Source: Pannonibacter indicus (GTDB lineage Bacteria > Pseudomonadota > Alphaproteobacteria > Rhizobiales > Stappiaceae). From it: a stretch of 41,622 nucleotides of DNA. The notes under the pieces were generated by a model that was given only the letters and a program-made list of their open reading frames with translations, made no database searches and was not told the DNA's origin. The position numbers were made by a program, and so were the translations under genes. Of the stretch, positions 32,310 to 41,281 are shown piece after piece. The DNA lies in the NCBI RefSeq assembly GCF_001418225.1, contig NZ_LIPT01000020.1, forward strand, positions 1-41,622, read 5' to 3'. The number at the start of each line of letters is the position of its first letter. Within the stretch, counting starts at the first letter, position 1.

Positions 32310-33848
32310 ATGCATAAGGGGATTTCGCTCCCGCTTGCCGGGGTGAGGCGCGCAGGGGCTGTGGGGCTTCTGGGTGCTCTGCTGTCCGGCTGCGCGCTGG
32401 TGGGCAATCCGCTTGTGCCGTCCGATGATTTTTATCCAGCGATGCCGTCCGCCTATATCCATCAGGACCCGCGCAGTCAGGCGCTGATGCGTGCACCGGT
32501 TGCCGCGCCTGCGTTCTGGGCGGCCTTTGGCTCGCCGGAGCTTGCCGCGTTCGTTTCCCGTGCCGAAGAGGGGAGCAAGGATATCGCAGCTGCGATTGCC
32601 CGCGTCCGTCAGGCAGAATGGGGTGCGCTGCAGGCCGGAACGGGGCTGCTGCCGTCGGGAGCGCTCAGCGGAACGGCAACGGCCTACCGGTCATCCGCCA
32701 CGGCGGCGGGGCTGGAAAGTGGACGCCTGCCGCAGCAGCAGCTGCGCCGTGCGGGCCTGTCTGCTTCCTGGGAACTGGACTTCTGGGGCAAGAATGCCGC
32801 GCTCTACTCCGCCGCCGCCCGCCGTGAGGAGGCGGGTGTCTTCGCGCTTGCCGCAACACGCTTGGCTGTGACGGCGGAAACGGCGCAGACCTATGTGACG
32901 GTGCTCTCCCTGCGTGACCGGCTGGCGATTGCGCGGCAGAACCTCACGCTTGCCCGCAAGGTGATGGACAGCATCCGCGAGCGGGTGGAGGCAGGTTCTG
33001 CCACACAGGTGACGCTGGCTCAGCAGGAAACCGTGGTGCGCCAGCAGGAGGCCGCGATCGTCAGCCTCAGAAGGTCGGCGTCGCAGGCGGAATTGTCGCT
33101 GGCGCTGCTCGTGGGCACCCGACCGGGGGAGGTCCGCCTTGGCAAGGGCGGGCTGAAGGGCCTGAAGCTGCCGCCTCTGACCGCCGGGCTGCCCTCGGAT
33201 GTGCTGAGCCGCCGGCCGGACGTGCGTCAGGCCGAAGCGCAGATTCTGGCTGCCTCGCAGGATGTGGGTGCTGCCCGGGCGGCGATGCTGCCCAGCCTCA
33301 GTTTCTCGCTGCAGCGCGGCTTCGAGAGCTTGACCACGAGCACGCTGATCTCTCCCGCTTCCGGCGTTGCCAACTTCACCAGCCAACTGACCCAGCCACT
33401 TTTCGATGCGCCCCGGCTGGCGGCGCAGATGAAGGGGGCCGAGGCCCGGCGGGAGGAGTTGATTGCCACCTACGAACAGGCGGTTCTCTCCTCCCTGTCC
33501 GATGTGGAGAAGGCGCTGGTGGCGCTGAACACGAGCGGGGAGGAGCTGGCAATTGCCGGAAAGGCCGTGGATGCGGCGCGCCGGGCCTATGAGCTGACAC
33601 AGGAGCAGCTGGAGGCGGGGCAAGTGGACATGACGACGGTGCTGAACACCCAGCGGGAATATTTCTCCGCCTCTGACAGTCTGGAACAGCTGCGCCTTGC
33701 GCGCTTCCAGGCCGCAATCGCGCTTTACCGGGCGCTGGGCGGGGGATGGTCGCCGGAAGATGCAAGGCTGCTGATGCAGCCGAAGGAAACGCCGTCCGCA
33801 AGCGGAACGAAGACCGTAGCCGCCGCAAGTGCGGCTGCGGCGCAGTAA
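32310..33848 (+). CDS. NodT/TolC-type outer-membrane efflux lipoprotein of the RiPP exporter
   Basis: A 512-residue outer-membrane factor. The signal peptide ends in the lipobox LLSGC, with C28 as lipidated residue if translation starts at 32310 (GGAG at 32304). A start at 32283 is also possible. Two OEP domains follow: SPELAAFVSRAEEGSKDIAAA, then SWELDFWGKNAALYSAAARRE and VSRRPDVRQAE-type LSRRPDVRQAEAQILAAS in the second. C-terminal LEAGQVDMTTVLNTQREYFSASDSL (read in two parts) is typical of NodT proteins. Alanine-rich tail. It provides the outer-membrane tunnel for the HlyD/ABC exporters encoded just downstream and is the first gene of their operon. Confidence 0.88.
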   Translation: MHKGISLPLAGVRRAGAVGLLGALLSGCALVGNPLVPSDDFYPAMPSAYIHQDPRSQALMRAPVAAPAFWAAFGSPELAAFVSRAEEGSKDIAAAIARVRQAEWGALQAGTGLLPSGALSGTATAYRSSATAAGLESGRLPQQQLRRAGLSASWELDFWGKNAALYSAAARREEAGVFALAATRLAVTAETAQTYVTVLSLRDRLAIARQNLTLARKVMDSIRERVEAGSATQVTLAQQETVVRQQEAAIVSLRRSASQAELSLALLVGTRPGEVRLGKGGLKGLKLPPLTAGLPSDVLSRRPDVRQAEAQILAASQDVGAARAAMLPSLSFSLQRGFESLTTSTLISPASGVANFTSQLTQPLFDAPRLAAQMKGAEARREELIATYEQAVLSSLSDVEKALVALNTSGEELAIAGKAVDAARRAYELTQEQLEAGQVDMTTVLNTQREYFSASDSLEQLRLARFQAAIALYRALGGGWSPEDARLLMQPKETPSASGTKTVAAASAAAAQ

Positions 33849-33863
33849 GAGAAGGCAGGGGCC

Positions 33864-35168
33864 ATGTCATCGCAACCGAGCCCGGCGCCGCAGGAAGGCG
33901 CGCCCAATCCGGCAAACCGTCTGTTCCGGCAGGCCGCGCTCGACCGGCTTTCTTCTCCCGAGCAGCTGGACCAGCTGATCTCGCTGACGCGCCCGCGTGA
34001 TCTTCTGGCCATGCTGACGCTGTTTGCCCTCATTGCGCTGGCGATTGGCTGGTCCATTCTGGGGCGTGTGCCCGAACGGGTGAAAGGCTCCGGCATTCTG
34101 ATCGCCACGGGCGGACGTGTTGTCGATGCGGTGGCAACGGGCGATGGCACGCTGACGGATATTCTGGTGGAGGTCGGCGGCGGCGTGCAGCAGGGGCAGG
34201 TGGTGGCGCGGGTGATCCAGCCCGCCCTGCGCCAGCAGCTCGACAACATCAACGCGGTGATTGCGGAGCGCAAGGCGCTTCTGGAGGAACTGAAGGGGCA
34301 GGTGGCGGAGCGCACCCGTGCCGCCGATCAGACGCAGGCCGCCCGCGTCAACGCCCTGACCATGCGTGTCAGCGATGCGCAGGAGCGGGTGCGGGTGCTG
34401 GACGAGCAGGAAAAGCGCGATACGGCGCTGTTCGACCGGCGGCTCATCACCTGGCAGCAATTGCTGGAAACCCGCAGGGCGCTGGCCGAGGCGCGGCAGA
34501 GCGAGCTCGAAGCGCGCAGCCAGATCTCGCAGGTGGAAAGCGACGCCATCGTGCAGCGCAATTCCAACGACCGGGACATCCGCTCCTCCGAGGAGCGGCT
34601 GGCAGATGCAGAACGGCAGAAGGCCGAGCTGGAAATCCAGCTGCGCCAGCAGGAAACCATCACCAGCCCGGCAAGTGGCCGCGTGGTGGAATGGAAGGCC
34701 GTGCCCGGCACCCGCATCGCGCCGGGGCAGGCGCTGCTGAGCATCGAGAGCGGGGCGGCCGGGCTGGAGCTTCTGCTGTACCTTCCGCCCAATGATGGCA
34801 AGCGCGTGGTCTCCGGCATGCCGGTGCAGATTGCACCCTCCACGGTGCGGCGCGAGGAATATGGCATGATGGAAGGCACGGTGGCAGCGGTCTCCGACTT
34901 CCCCACCACGGCACAGGCGATGCAGGCCATCCTGCGCAATGACCAGCTGGTGCAGAGTTTCTCGTCCAAGGGCGCGCCCTTTGCCGCGCGGGTGCTGCTG
35001 ACACCGGACGCCAATACGCCGAGCGGATTCGCCTGGAGCGGCGGTTCCGGGCCTGAGCAGCAGTTCAGCAGCGGCTCGATGGCGGAAGCGGAAGTGACTG
35101 TCGCCTGGCGGCGCCCGATCAGCTACGTCATTCCCTGGCTGCGCAAGGTCTCGGGGCTGGCAGGGTGA
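33864..35168 (+). CDS. NHLP bacteriocin system secretion protein (HlyD-family adaptor)
   Basis: A 434-residue periplasmic adaptor. A cytoplasmic N-terminus of about 45 residues (NRLFRQAALDRLSSPEQLDQ, LISLTRPRDLL) is the hallmark of HlyD proteins of NHLP systems. One membrane helix lies at about residues 47-66, followed by a lipoyl-like segment (VVDAVATGDGTLTDILVEVG, GGVQQGQVVARVI). A long coiled coil covers about residues 120-260. The return half-lipoyl is TSPASGRVVEWKAVPGTRIA with a beta-barrel region after it. It links the inner-membrane ABC exporters with the NodT-type tunnel. It lies 15 bases after the outer-membrane gene and its stop overlaps a possible GTG start of the next gene. Confidence 0.9.
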   Translation: MSSQPSPAPQEGAPNPANRLFRQAALDRLSSPEQLDQLISLTRPRDLLAMLTLFALIALAIGWSILGRVPERVKGSGILIATGGRVVDAVATGDGTLTDILVEVGGGVQQGQVVARVIQPALRQQLDNINAVIAERKALLEELKGQVAERTRAADQTQAARVNALTMRVSDAQERVRVLDEQEKRDTALFDRRLITWQQLLETRRALAEARQSELEARSQISQVESDAIVQRNSNDRDIRSSEERLADAERQKAELEIQLRQQETITSPASGRVVEWKAVPGTRIAPGQALLSIESGAAGLELLLYLPPNDGKRVVSGMPVQIAPSTVRREEYGMMEGTVAAVSDFPTTAQAMQAILRNDQLVQSFSSKGAPFAARVLLTPDANTPSGFAWSGGSGPEQQFSSGSMAEAEVTVAWRRPISYVIPWLRKVSGLAG

Positions 35169-35176
35169 GCGGCCGC

Positions 35177-37351
35177 ATGAGCACGGATACGCCCCCCAAA
35201 CCCGCAAAGCGCCGCCGCAAGGCCACGCCGTCCATCCTGCAGATGGAGGCGGTGGAATGCGGTGCGGCCAGCCTTGCCATGATCCTGGCTCACCATGGTG
35301 CCTGGATTCCGCTGGAGCAGCTGCGCGTTGCCTGCGGCGTTTCGCGCGATGGCTCCAAGGCCAGCAGCCTGCTGAAAGCTGCCCGGCAATATGGCTTCAC
35401 CGCCAAGGGCTTCCGCAAGGAGCCGGAGGCGCTGACCGATCTGCCCTGGCCCGCCATCCTGCACTGGAACTTCAACCACTACGTGGTTTTCGAGGGCATG
35501 ACGGAGACCCATGCCTATATCAACGATCCGGCGCTGGGGCCGCGTGTCATCACCCGTGAGGAGCTGAGCGAAGCCTTCACCGGTGTGGTCCTGACCTTCG
35601 AGAAGACGGATGCCTTCCGCAAGACGCGCAAGCCCGAGGGGCTGCTGTCCGCCTTCCGCGCGCGTGTCTCGTCGTCCCATGGGGCGCTGTGGCTGATCGG
35701 ACTTCTGAGCCTTGCGCTCGTCATCCCCGGTGTGGTGCTGCCGGTCTTCGCCAAGATCTTCGTCGATGGCATCCTGATGCAACAGCAGGAGCATCTGACG
35801 CGCCCGCTGCTGATTGCGCTGGGTCTGACGGCCCTGATCAAGACTGGCCTCACATGGCTCAGATCCTCGCTGATCCTGAGATTGCGCACCAAGCTGACGA
35901 TTTCCGGCGCGGGCGCCTTCGTCTGGCGGGTGCTGCATCTGCCCATGTCCTTCTTCTCCCAGCGCAGTGCCGGTGAGATTGCGTCCCGCGTCGAGGCGAG
36001 CGAGCGGGTGGCGGAGGTCATCTCCGCCGACATGGCCAATGCGGTGCTGAACTGGGGCACGCTCGTCTTCTTTGCCGTGGTATTGGTCAGCTACGATCCG
36101 GTGCTGGGTGCGCTGACCATTGCGCTCAGCCTTCCGAATCTCGTGGTGCTGCGCGTGGTGCAGGAGCGGTTGAAGCAATCCTCCATCCGCCTTGCCGTGG
36201 AGCATGGTAAACTTGGCGGCACTACGGTTGGCCTGATCTACAACATTGAGACCATCAAGGCCTCGGGCCTTGAAACCTCCTCCTTCGGGCGCTGGGCCGG
36301 CATTCATGCAAGGCTGCTCAATGCGGTGCAGGAATCGGGCTCGCGGGCGCTGATCACCTCGCTGGCCCCGGCGCTGCTCACCGGCCTGGTGGATGTGGCC
36401 ATTCTGGGGGCTGGCGCCTTCCGCGTGATGCAGGGCGCGATGACGCTGGGCGATCTCGTGGCCTTCCAGCTTCTGGCCGCCAGCTTCTCCGCGCCGCTCG
36501 TCAGCCTCGTGGCCCTGTCGCCGAAGCTTGCCAACATCCGGGCCGATCTCAACCGTGTCGATGATGCCATGCGCAACCAGCCCGATCCGCTGACGCAGAG
36601 CCCGGCCGGTGGCGCCTCCCGGCTGATGAGCGGCGCGCTGGAAGTGGATGCCATCCGCTATGGCTACAATCCGCTGGATGAGCCGCTGTTCGAGCGCATT
36701 TCTCTGTCCGCCCGTCCGGGGGAGCGCATCGCCCTTGTCGGCCGCTCGGGCTGCGGCAAGTCCACGCTGGGGCGGCTGATCTGCGGGCTTGTGGCGCCCT
36801 GGGAAGGGGAAATCCGCCTTGATGGCGTGCCGCTTTCCCAAATGGACCAGTTTCAGCGTGCAGCCAACATTGCCTATGTGGATCAGGACATCTTCCTCTT
36901 TGAAGGCACCGTGCGCGAAAACCTGACGCTCTGGAACCCGGATGTGCCGGATGATGCCATCACCCGGGCGCTGGAAGACGCGGCGGTCCTCGATGACATC
37001 GTGTCGCGCCCCGGTGAACTCGATGCCCATGTCGAAGAGGGCGGGCGCAACTTCTCCGGCGGCCAGCGCCAGCGGCTGGAACTGGCCCGTGCCCTTGTCG
37101 GCGACCCGGCCATTCTGGTGCTGGATGAAGCCACCGCTGCCCTCGATCCGCAGACGGAAAAGGCCATCGATGACAACCTGCGCCGCCGCGGCTGCACCTG
37201 CATCATCATCGCCCACCGGCTCAGCACCGTGCGCGATTGCTCGGAGATCATCGTGATGGAGCGGGGCGAAATCGTCGAGCGCGGCACCCATGACAGCCTG
37301 ATGGCCGCCAATGGTGCCTATGCGGATCTCATCCAGACGGGGGCGCAGTGA
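35177..37351 (+). CDS. NHLP-family peptide export ABC transporter: C39 peptidase/permease/ATPase
   Basis: About 724 residues. The N-terminal C39 double-glycine peptidase has C28 in QMEAVECGAASLAM, H101 in WNFNHYVVFEG and D117 in INDPALG, a complete catalytic triad. A six-helix exporter domain follows (about 160-440), then an ATPase with Walker A GRSGCGKSTL, signature FSGGQRQRLELARAL, Walker B ILVLDEATAALD and H-loop IIIAHRL. It should cut the precursor after the leader Gly-Gly and pump the modified core out. The ATG at 35177 has GGGTGAG upstream. A GTG at 35165, overlapping the HlyD stop, is the alternative. Confidence 0.94.
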   Translation: MSTDTPPKPAKRRRKATPSILQMEAVECGAASLAMILAHHGAWIPLEQLRVACGVSRDGSKASSLLKAARQYGFTAKGFRKEPEALTDLPWPAILHWNFNHYVVFEGMTETHAYINDPALGPRVITREELSEAFTGVVLTFEKTDAFRKTRKPEGLLSAFRARVSSSHGALWLIGLLSLALVIPGVVLPVFAKIFVDGILMQQQEHLTRPLLIALGLTALIKTGLTWLRSSLILRLRTKLTISGAGAFVWRVLHLPMSFFSQRSAGEIASRVEASERVAEVISADMANAVLNWGTLVFFAVVLVSYDPVLGALTIALSLPNLVVLRVVQERLKQSSIRLAVEHGKLGGTTVGLIYNIETIKASGLETSSFGRWAGIHARLLNAVQESGSRALITSLAPALLTGLVDVAILGAGAFRVMQGAMTLGDLVAFQLLAASFSAPLVSLVALSPKLANIRADLNRVDDAMRNQPDPLTQSPAGGASRLMSGALEVDAIRYGYNPLDEPLFERISLSARPGERIALVGRSGCGKSTLGRLICGLVAPWEGEIRLDGVPLSQMDQFQRAANIAYVDQDIFLFEGTVRENLTLWNPDVPDDAITRALEDAAVLDDIVSRPGELDAHVEEGGRNFSGGQRQRLELARALVGDPAILVLDEATAALDPQTEKAIDDNLRRRGCTCIIIAHRLSTVRDCSEIIVMERGEIVERGTHDSLMAANGAYADLIQTGAQ

Positions 37352-37358
37352 GGCGGAC

Positions 37359-40055
37359 ATGACGCAAGGCTCCCATCCCGCTCTGACCTCTGGCGCTTAC
37401 CTGCCCTCCGGCAGTGCCCATCCGCATGTGCTTGATGACCCGGCACAGTGGATCCTCATCGAGCGCGGCTATCTCGACGTGTTCGCCGTCTTCGGCGCGC
37501 CGCTGGAAGGCCGCCGCCTGTTCCTGTTCCGGCTGGAAGAAGGGGCGCTTGCGCGTGGCATCGCCGCTGCTGCGCTGAGCGATGGCCGCAGCCTGGCCCT
37601 TGTTGGCGTTGGCGGTGCGGACAGTGCCTTGCGCCTCTGTGCCCCCGGCGAGCCGGTGGCCGCAGAAGCGGTGCAGCGCTGGCAGGAGGTTCTGGCCCAG
37701 ACTGCGGACCTGCCGCCGGTGCCTGATGACGCCGCAGACGGCGTTGAACGCTGCGACGCCGTGCTGCTGCTGGCGCTGGCCAACAGCCTTGCCGAACGCG
37801 AAGCCTTGCGCAGCCAGCACGACTGGCGCAGCGAAAGGCGCAAGCTGGGCGAAGCGCGCAAGACGCAGGCTCTTTCCGAACTCGCCTCTGCTGCTGCCGG
37901 GCACGCAATCGAGGCGGCCGTTACTCCGGCCGCCGCCGAAGATCCTGATCCGCTGCGCTCCAGCCTGTTGCGCATCTTTGGCGCCTTGAAGGTTGCGCCG
38001 AAGCTGGAGGCCTTCGAGACGCCGGGCGGGCTTGAGGAGGGGCGCAGCCGCCTCGACATCATCGTCTCGCGCCACCAGATGACCCGGCGCACGGTGCTGC
38101 TGCGGCCCGGCTGGACGCTGCTGCCCGGCCTGCCGCTGATCGGCTTCATGGGGGAAGAGCGCCGCCCCGTGGCGCTGCTGTTCCGCAAGGGGCGCTGGCA
38201 TGTGCATGACGGCCCGCGTGTGACGCCGATTGCCAGCGACGGCGCGGAAGGCAGCGGCACCACCGGCCTTGCGGCCGATGCCGTGCAGATCTATCCGGCG
38301 CTGCCCGCCAGATCCCTGCGCTTCCGTGACCTCTTTGCCTTCGGCTTCGCCAGCCTTGCGGTGGACCGGGTGCGGCTGGTGCTGCTGATGCTGGCCGCCG
38401 CCATTCTGGCAACGCTGGTGCCCTATGGCTCGCGCTTCCTTGTCAGCGACGCGATCCCCTATGCCAATCTCAACCTCACCTGGGTGATCATCGGCGGTTT
38501 GCTGGCCGCAGCGCTGGCCCGGGCGGTGTTTGATGCGGGCAAGGGCCTGACCATGCTGCGCTCCGAACTGGGCTTTGAAAGCCGGCTGCAACCGGCGATG
38601 CTGCTGCGTCTGCTGCGGCTGCCGCCCGCCTTCTTCCGCCGCTATGCGGTGGGCGACATTTCCGACCGTGTGCTCGGCATTCAGGCCGCACGCGAGGTGA
38701 TCACCTCCAGCTTTACGAGCGCGGCGGCGAGCAGCGTGTTCTCCATCATCAGCCTCGTGCCGATCCTCACGGTGGACAAAAGGCTGGCGCTGATCGTGCT
38801 TCTTCTGGCGGTGTTCATCGGGCTTATCAACGTGGCGATCAGCTACCGCGCGCTCATTCACGAGCGCCAGCGCATGGCGCTGAAGGGGCGGATCGAGAGC
38901 CTCGTGGTGCAGATGCTGATGGGCATCACCAAGCTCAAGGCCTCCGCCAGCGAGGCGATGGGCTTTGGCCGCTGGTCGGGCCTTTTCGCGCAGAACATGC
39001 GCCACTCGGTGAGGGCCGGGCGCTGGACCAATCTGCAGGGCGCAGCCGATGCCCTCCTGCCGCAACTCGCCACCATCGTGCTCTATGCCATGATCCTCTA
39101 TTTCCTGAAGGCGGACATGGAGAAGGCAGCGAGCGGCGGCGATGCTGGCAAAGGCTTCTCGCTGGCCGATTTCATCACCGTCTCGACGGCCTTTGCCCAG
39201 GTGCTTGGCGGCATTTCGGCGCTGGCCGGGGCGCTGATCCAGTCGCTTTCTGCGGTGCCGCTGATCGAGCGTGCCGGGCCGATCATCGAGGCCGTGCCGG
39301 ATGCTCCGCCGCCGGAAAGCCGCCCGGTGAAACTGTCTGGCGCCATCGACATCCGCAATGTCTCCTTCCGTTATTCGGAGAAAGCCCCGCTGGCGCTCAA
39401 CGAGCTGAGCGTGCGCATCGGCAAGGGCGAGTTCGTTGCCATCGTCGGGGCATCGGGCTCCGGCAAGTCTACGCTCCTGCGGCTGCTGCTCGGCTTCGAC
39501 CGGCCGGAGCTGGGCGACATCTTCTTTGATGGCCATTCCCTCAGCCGGCTGGATCTGGCGCAGGTGCGCCGCCAGATCGGCGTGGTGCTGCAGCATGGCC
39601 GCATCATGGCCGGCAGCATCCATGACAACATCTCCGGAGAGAGCGGCCTCGGCATGGATGCCTCGCTGGAGGCGGCGAAGATGGTCGGCCTCGACAAGGA
39701 CATCGAGCAGATGCCCATGGGCCTGCACACGGTGATGCTGGACGGCGGCGGCACGCTGTCGGGCGGCCAGCGGCAGCGCATTCTTCTGGCGCGGGCGCTG
39801 ATCAGCAAGCCGGCGGTGCTGTTCCTCGATGAGGCGACAAGCGCCCTCGACAACCGCACGCAGGCCATCGTCACCGAAACCCTGCAGCGGCTGCCGGTGA
39901 CAAGGCTCGTCATCGCCCACCGGCTCAGCACCATCGAAAGCGCCGGCCGCATCATCATGCTGGACAAGGGCCGGGTGGTGGAGACCGGAAGCTACGCCGA
40001 ACTCATGGCACTCAATGGACATTTTGCGGCGCATGCCCGCCGCCAGCTGGTTTGA
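37359..40055 (+). CDS. NHLP-family export ABC transporter permease/ATPase without peptidase
   Basis: An 898-residue exporter. The first roughly 320 residues are a non-membrane domain special to these NHLP proteins (SAHPHVLDDPAQWILIERGY, then VFAVFGAPLEGRRLFLFRLE, and a LVGVGGADSALRLC segment). It has no C39 catalytic residues. The membrane domain covers about residues 335-640 and the ATPase follows: Walker A GASGSGKSTL, signature LSGGQRQRILLARAL, Walker B VLFLDEATSALD, H-loop VIAHRL. It probably pairs as a heterodimer with the peptidase-bearing exporter. The start at 37359 sits 7 bases after the previous stop, with AGGCGG upstream. The N-terminal domain may sense substrate, since its fold resembles cyclic-nucleotide-domain strand patterns. 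Confidence 0.92.
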   Translation: MTQGSHPALTSGAYLPSGSAHPHVLDDPAQWILIERGYLDVFAVFGAPLEGRRLFLFRLEEGALARGIAAAALSDGRSLALVGVGGADSALRLCAPGEPVAAEAVQRWQEVLAQTADLPPVPDDAADGVERCDAVLLLALANSLAEREALRSQHDWRSERRKLGEARKTQALSELASAAAGHAIEAAVTPAAAEDPDPLRSSLLRIFGALKVAPKLEAFETPGGLEEGRSRLDIIVSRHQMTRRTVLLRPGWTLLPGLPLIGFMGEERRPVALLFRKGRWHVHDGPRVTPIASDGAEGSGTTGLAADAVQIYPALPARSLRFRDLFAFGFASLAVDRVRLVLLMLAAAILATLVPYGSRFLVSDAIPYANLNLTWVIIGGLLAAALARAVFDAGKGLTMLRSELGFESRLQPAMLLRLLRLPPAFFRRYAVGDISDRVLGIQAAREVITSSFTSAAASSVFSIISLVPILTVDKRLALIVLLLAVFIGLINVAISYRALIHERQRMALKGRIESLVVQMLMGITKLKASASEAMGFGRWSGLFAQNMRHSVRAGRWTNLQGAADALLPQLATIVLYAMILYFLKADMEKAASGGDAGKGFSLADFITVSTAFAQVLGGISALAGALIQSLSAVPLIERAGPIIEAVPDAPPPESRPVKLSGAIDIRNVSFRYSEKAPLALNELSVRIGKGEFVAIVGASGSGKSTLLRLLLGFDRPELGDIFFDGHSLSRLDLAQVRRQIGVVLQHGRIMAGSIHDNISGESGLGMDASLEAAKMVGLDKDIEQMPMGLHTVMLDGGGTLSGGQRQRILLARALISKPAVLFLDEATSALDNRTQAIVTETLQRLPVTRLVIAHRLSTIESAGRIIMLDKGRVVETGSYAELMALNGHFAAHARRQLV

Positions 40056-40072
40056 ACTGAGGACGGATTTTC

Positions 40073-40594
40073 ATGCGCAAGGTTCTTTACATACTGGGTC
40101 AGCTGGATGACGCGGACATCGCCTGGATGGCCCAGACCGGCGAGCGCCGGACCGTGGCTGCGGGCGCCGTGCTCATTCAGGAAGGCCGCGCCACGGCCGA
40201 TCTCTTCATCGTGCTGGACGGGCAGGTGGATGTGCAGGTGACCGGTGTCGGCACCGTCGCCAGCCTGTCGAGCGGCGAAATCCTCGGCGAAATGTCATTC
40301 GTCGACAAGGCGCCGCCCTCGGCCACCGTCGTGGCCGCCCGCGACACCCGTGTTCTGGCACTTGAGAAGCGCAGCATCGAGCAGCGGCTGGAGGAGAATG
40401 CAGCCTTTGCCGCCCGCTTCTACAAGGCGCTGGCCGTGTTTCTGGCCGACCGCCTGCGCACCACGACCCTGCGCGGCAAGGGCGGCGGCGGCCAGGCCGA
40501 GGACGAGCTGGACGACATGGTGCTGGACGGGGTTTCCATGGCCGGGCTCCGTTTCCAGCACCTTCTGGAAATCCTGAACGGCGGCAACGGCTGA
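40073..40594 (+). CDS. Cyclic nucleotide-binding-domain protein of the NHLP cluster
   Basis: A 173-residue protein made of a CNMP-binding beta barrel (about residues 10-115): VAAGAVLIQEGRATADLFIVL, DGQVDVQVTGVG, the phosphate-binding-cassette-like LSSGEILGEMSFVDKAPPSATVVA (read in two parts) and FYKALAVFLADRL helices. The cassette's usual Arg after GE-(x)-(A/S) is absent, with PPSATVVA in its place, so classical cAMP binding is doubtful. There is no DNA-binding helix-turn-helix, unlike CRP. Such stand-alone domains recur at the end of NHLP export operons and may act on the exporter's N-terminal domain. It is the last gene before a strong terminator. Confidence 0.85.
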   Translation: MRKVLYILGQLDDADIAWMAQTGERRTVAAGAVLIQEGRATADLFIVLDGQVDVQVTGVGTVASLSSGEILGEMSFVDKAPPSATVVAARDTRVLALEKRSIEQRLEENAAFAARFYKALAVFLADRLRTTTLRGKGGGGQAEDELDDMVLDGVSMAGLRFQHLLEILNGGNG

Positions 40595-40615
40595 CATCAA
40601 GCCCTTGGCACCCTC

Positions 40616-40658
40616 AGAAAAAAAAGGCCGTGCAGAGGTGGGTCTGCACGGCCTTTTT
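40616..40658 (+). terminator. Rho-independent terminator of the RiPP export operon
   Basis: GGCCGTGCAGA (40626-40636) pairs perfectly with TCTGCACGGCC (40643-40653) around a 6-base loop, followed by TTTTTGG and preceded by an A8 run, so it can work in both directions. It lies 32 bases after the last gene of the operon. Confidence 0.93.
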
Positions 40659-40750
40659 GGTGATTGGAATGGTGTTGGAGGGAGGCAGGCTTTCCGTTTG
40701 ACTGCGTGCGGGACAGCAGTCTTGCAAAGTTTGAACTGTAAGCCTCTCTA

Positions 40751-40876
40751 ACAGGTCCCGGCACGGAGGCCGGGACGGCGCGGAGAATGTGACTGGTTTG
40801 GAAACCAACGGACGCAGTTATAAAGCTCTGCCAGAACATCCCCCCACGCTGTCCCGGCCTCCGTGCCGGGACCTGT
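40751..40876. repeat. Inverted pair of REP-like elements
   Basis: Two 30-base units, 40751-40780 and 40847-40876, are reverse complements with one mismatch. Each contains its own hairpin GTCCCGGC-ACGGAG-GCCGGGAC. The pair flanks a 66-base spacer, a BIME-like layout. It lies in the 349-base gap 40659-41007 between the terminator and the DUF1127 gene, in which I see no gene or other feature. Confidence 0.8.
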
Positions 40877-41007
40877 CAGGGACTAGCTGCCTTCCCGTTT
40901 TCCAGGTCTCACCCTTTCCAATATCCTGCTCTTTGGAGACCTGATGCAGGTTGTTTGGTTTGGCCTATCAAAATCAGGTGAGCCCAATTTGGATAACGTC
41001 GGCCTGC

Positions 41008-41211
41008 TCACCTGCCGCGCCGCCCGTTTTTGCCATCAGTCAGGCCTATGTCTTGCTGCAGGTGCTCCGGCAAGGCATCCTTGCGGGGAACCCAGACCCT
41101 GTGCTGGTCTTCCAGTCGTGCGGATGTGGCGGCTTCCTGTGTGGAAGAGGCGGACAGAAGCTTGAGAACAAGACGGAAAATCAGGTTTCCTGCGCTGCCG
41201 TGGAGCGTCAT
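41008..41211 (-). CDS. Small DUF1127-like protein
   Basis: A 67-residue protein whose C-terminus reads LPEHLQQDIGLTDGKNGRRGR, the L-x(5)-DIGL motif of the DUF1127 family of small, often basic alphaproteobacterial proteins that include RNA-binding regulators of phosphate and carbon metabolism. The N-terminal half (SAGNLIFRLVLKLLSASST) is less typical. The ATG at 41211 has GGGAC about 11 bases upstream, a poor fit, so the start may differ slightly. Its promoter side has been replaced: the insertion sequence starts 70 bases upstream, so native control may be lost. The assignment rests on the short motif alone. Confidence 0.55.
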   Translation of the reverse strand: MTLHGSAGNLIFRLVLKLLSASSTQEAATSARLEDQHRVWVPRKDALPEHLQQDIGLTDGKNGRRGR

Positions 41212-41281
41212 TTCGGTTCATGTCCCGGTTGAAGTTGCCCGCACCATACGTTTGATGCATTGTTCCGATCCAATCAAAGCT

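Noticed and set aside
35123-40034. Two very long minus-strand frames opposite the exporter genes.
   Set aside because: The plus strand encodes intact ABC and C39 motifs. The opposite frames have only compositional bias.
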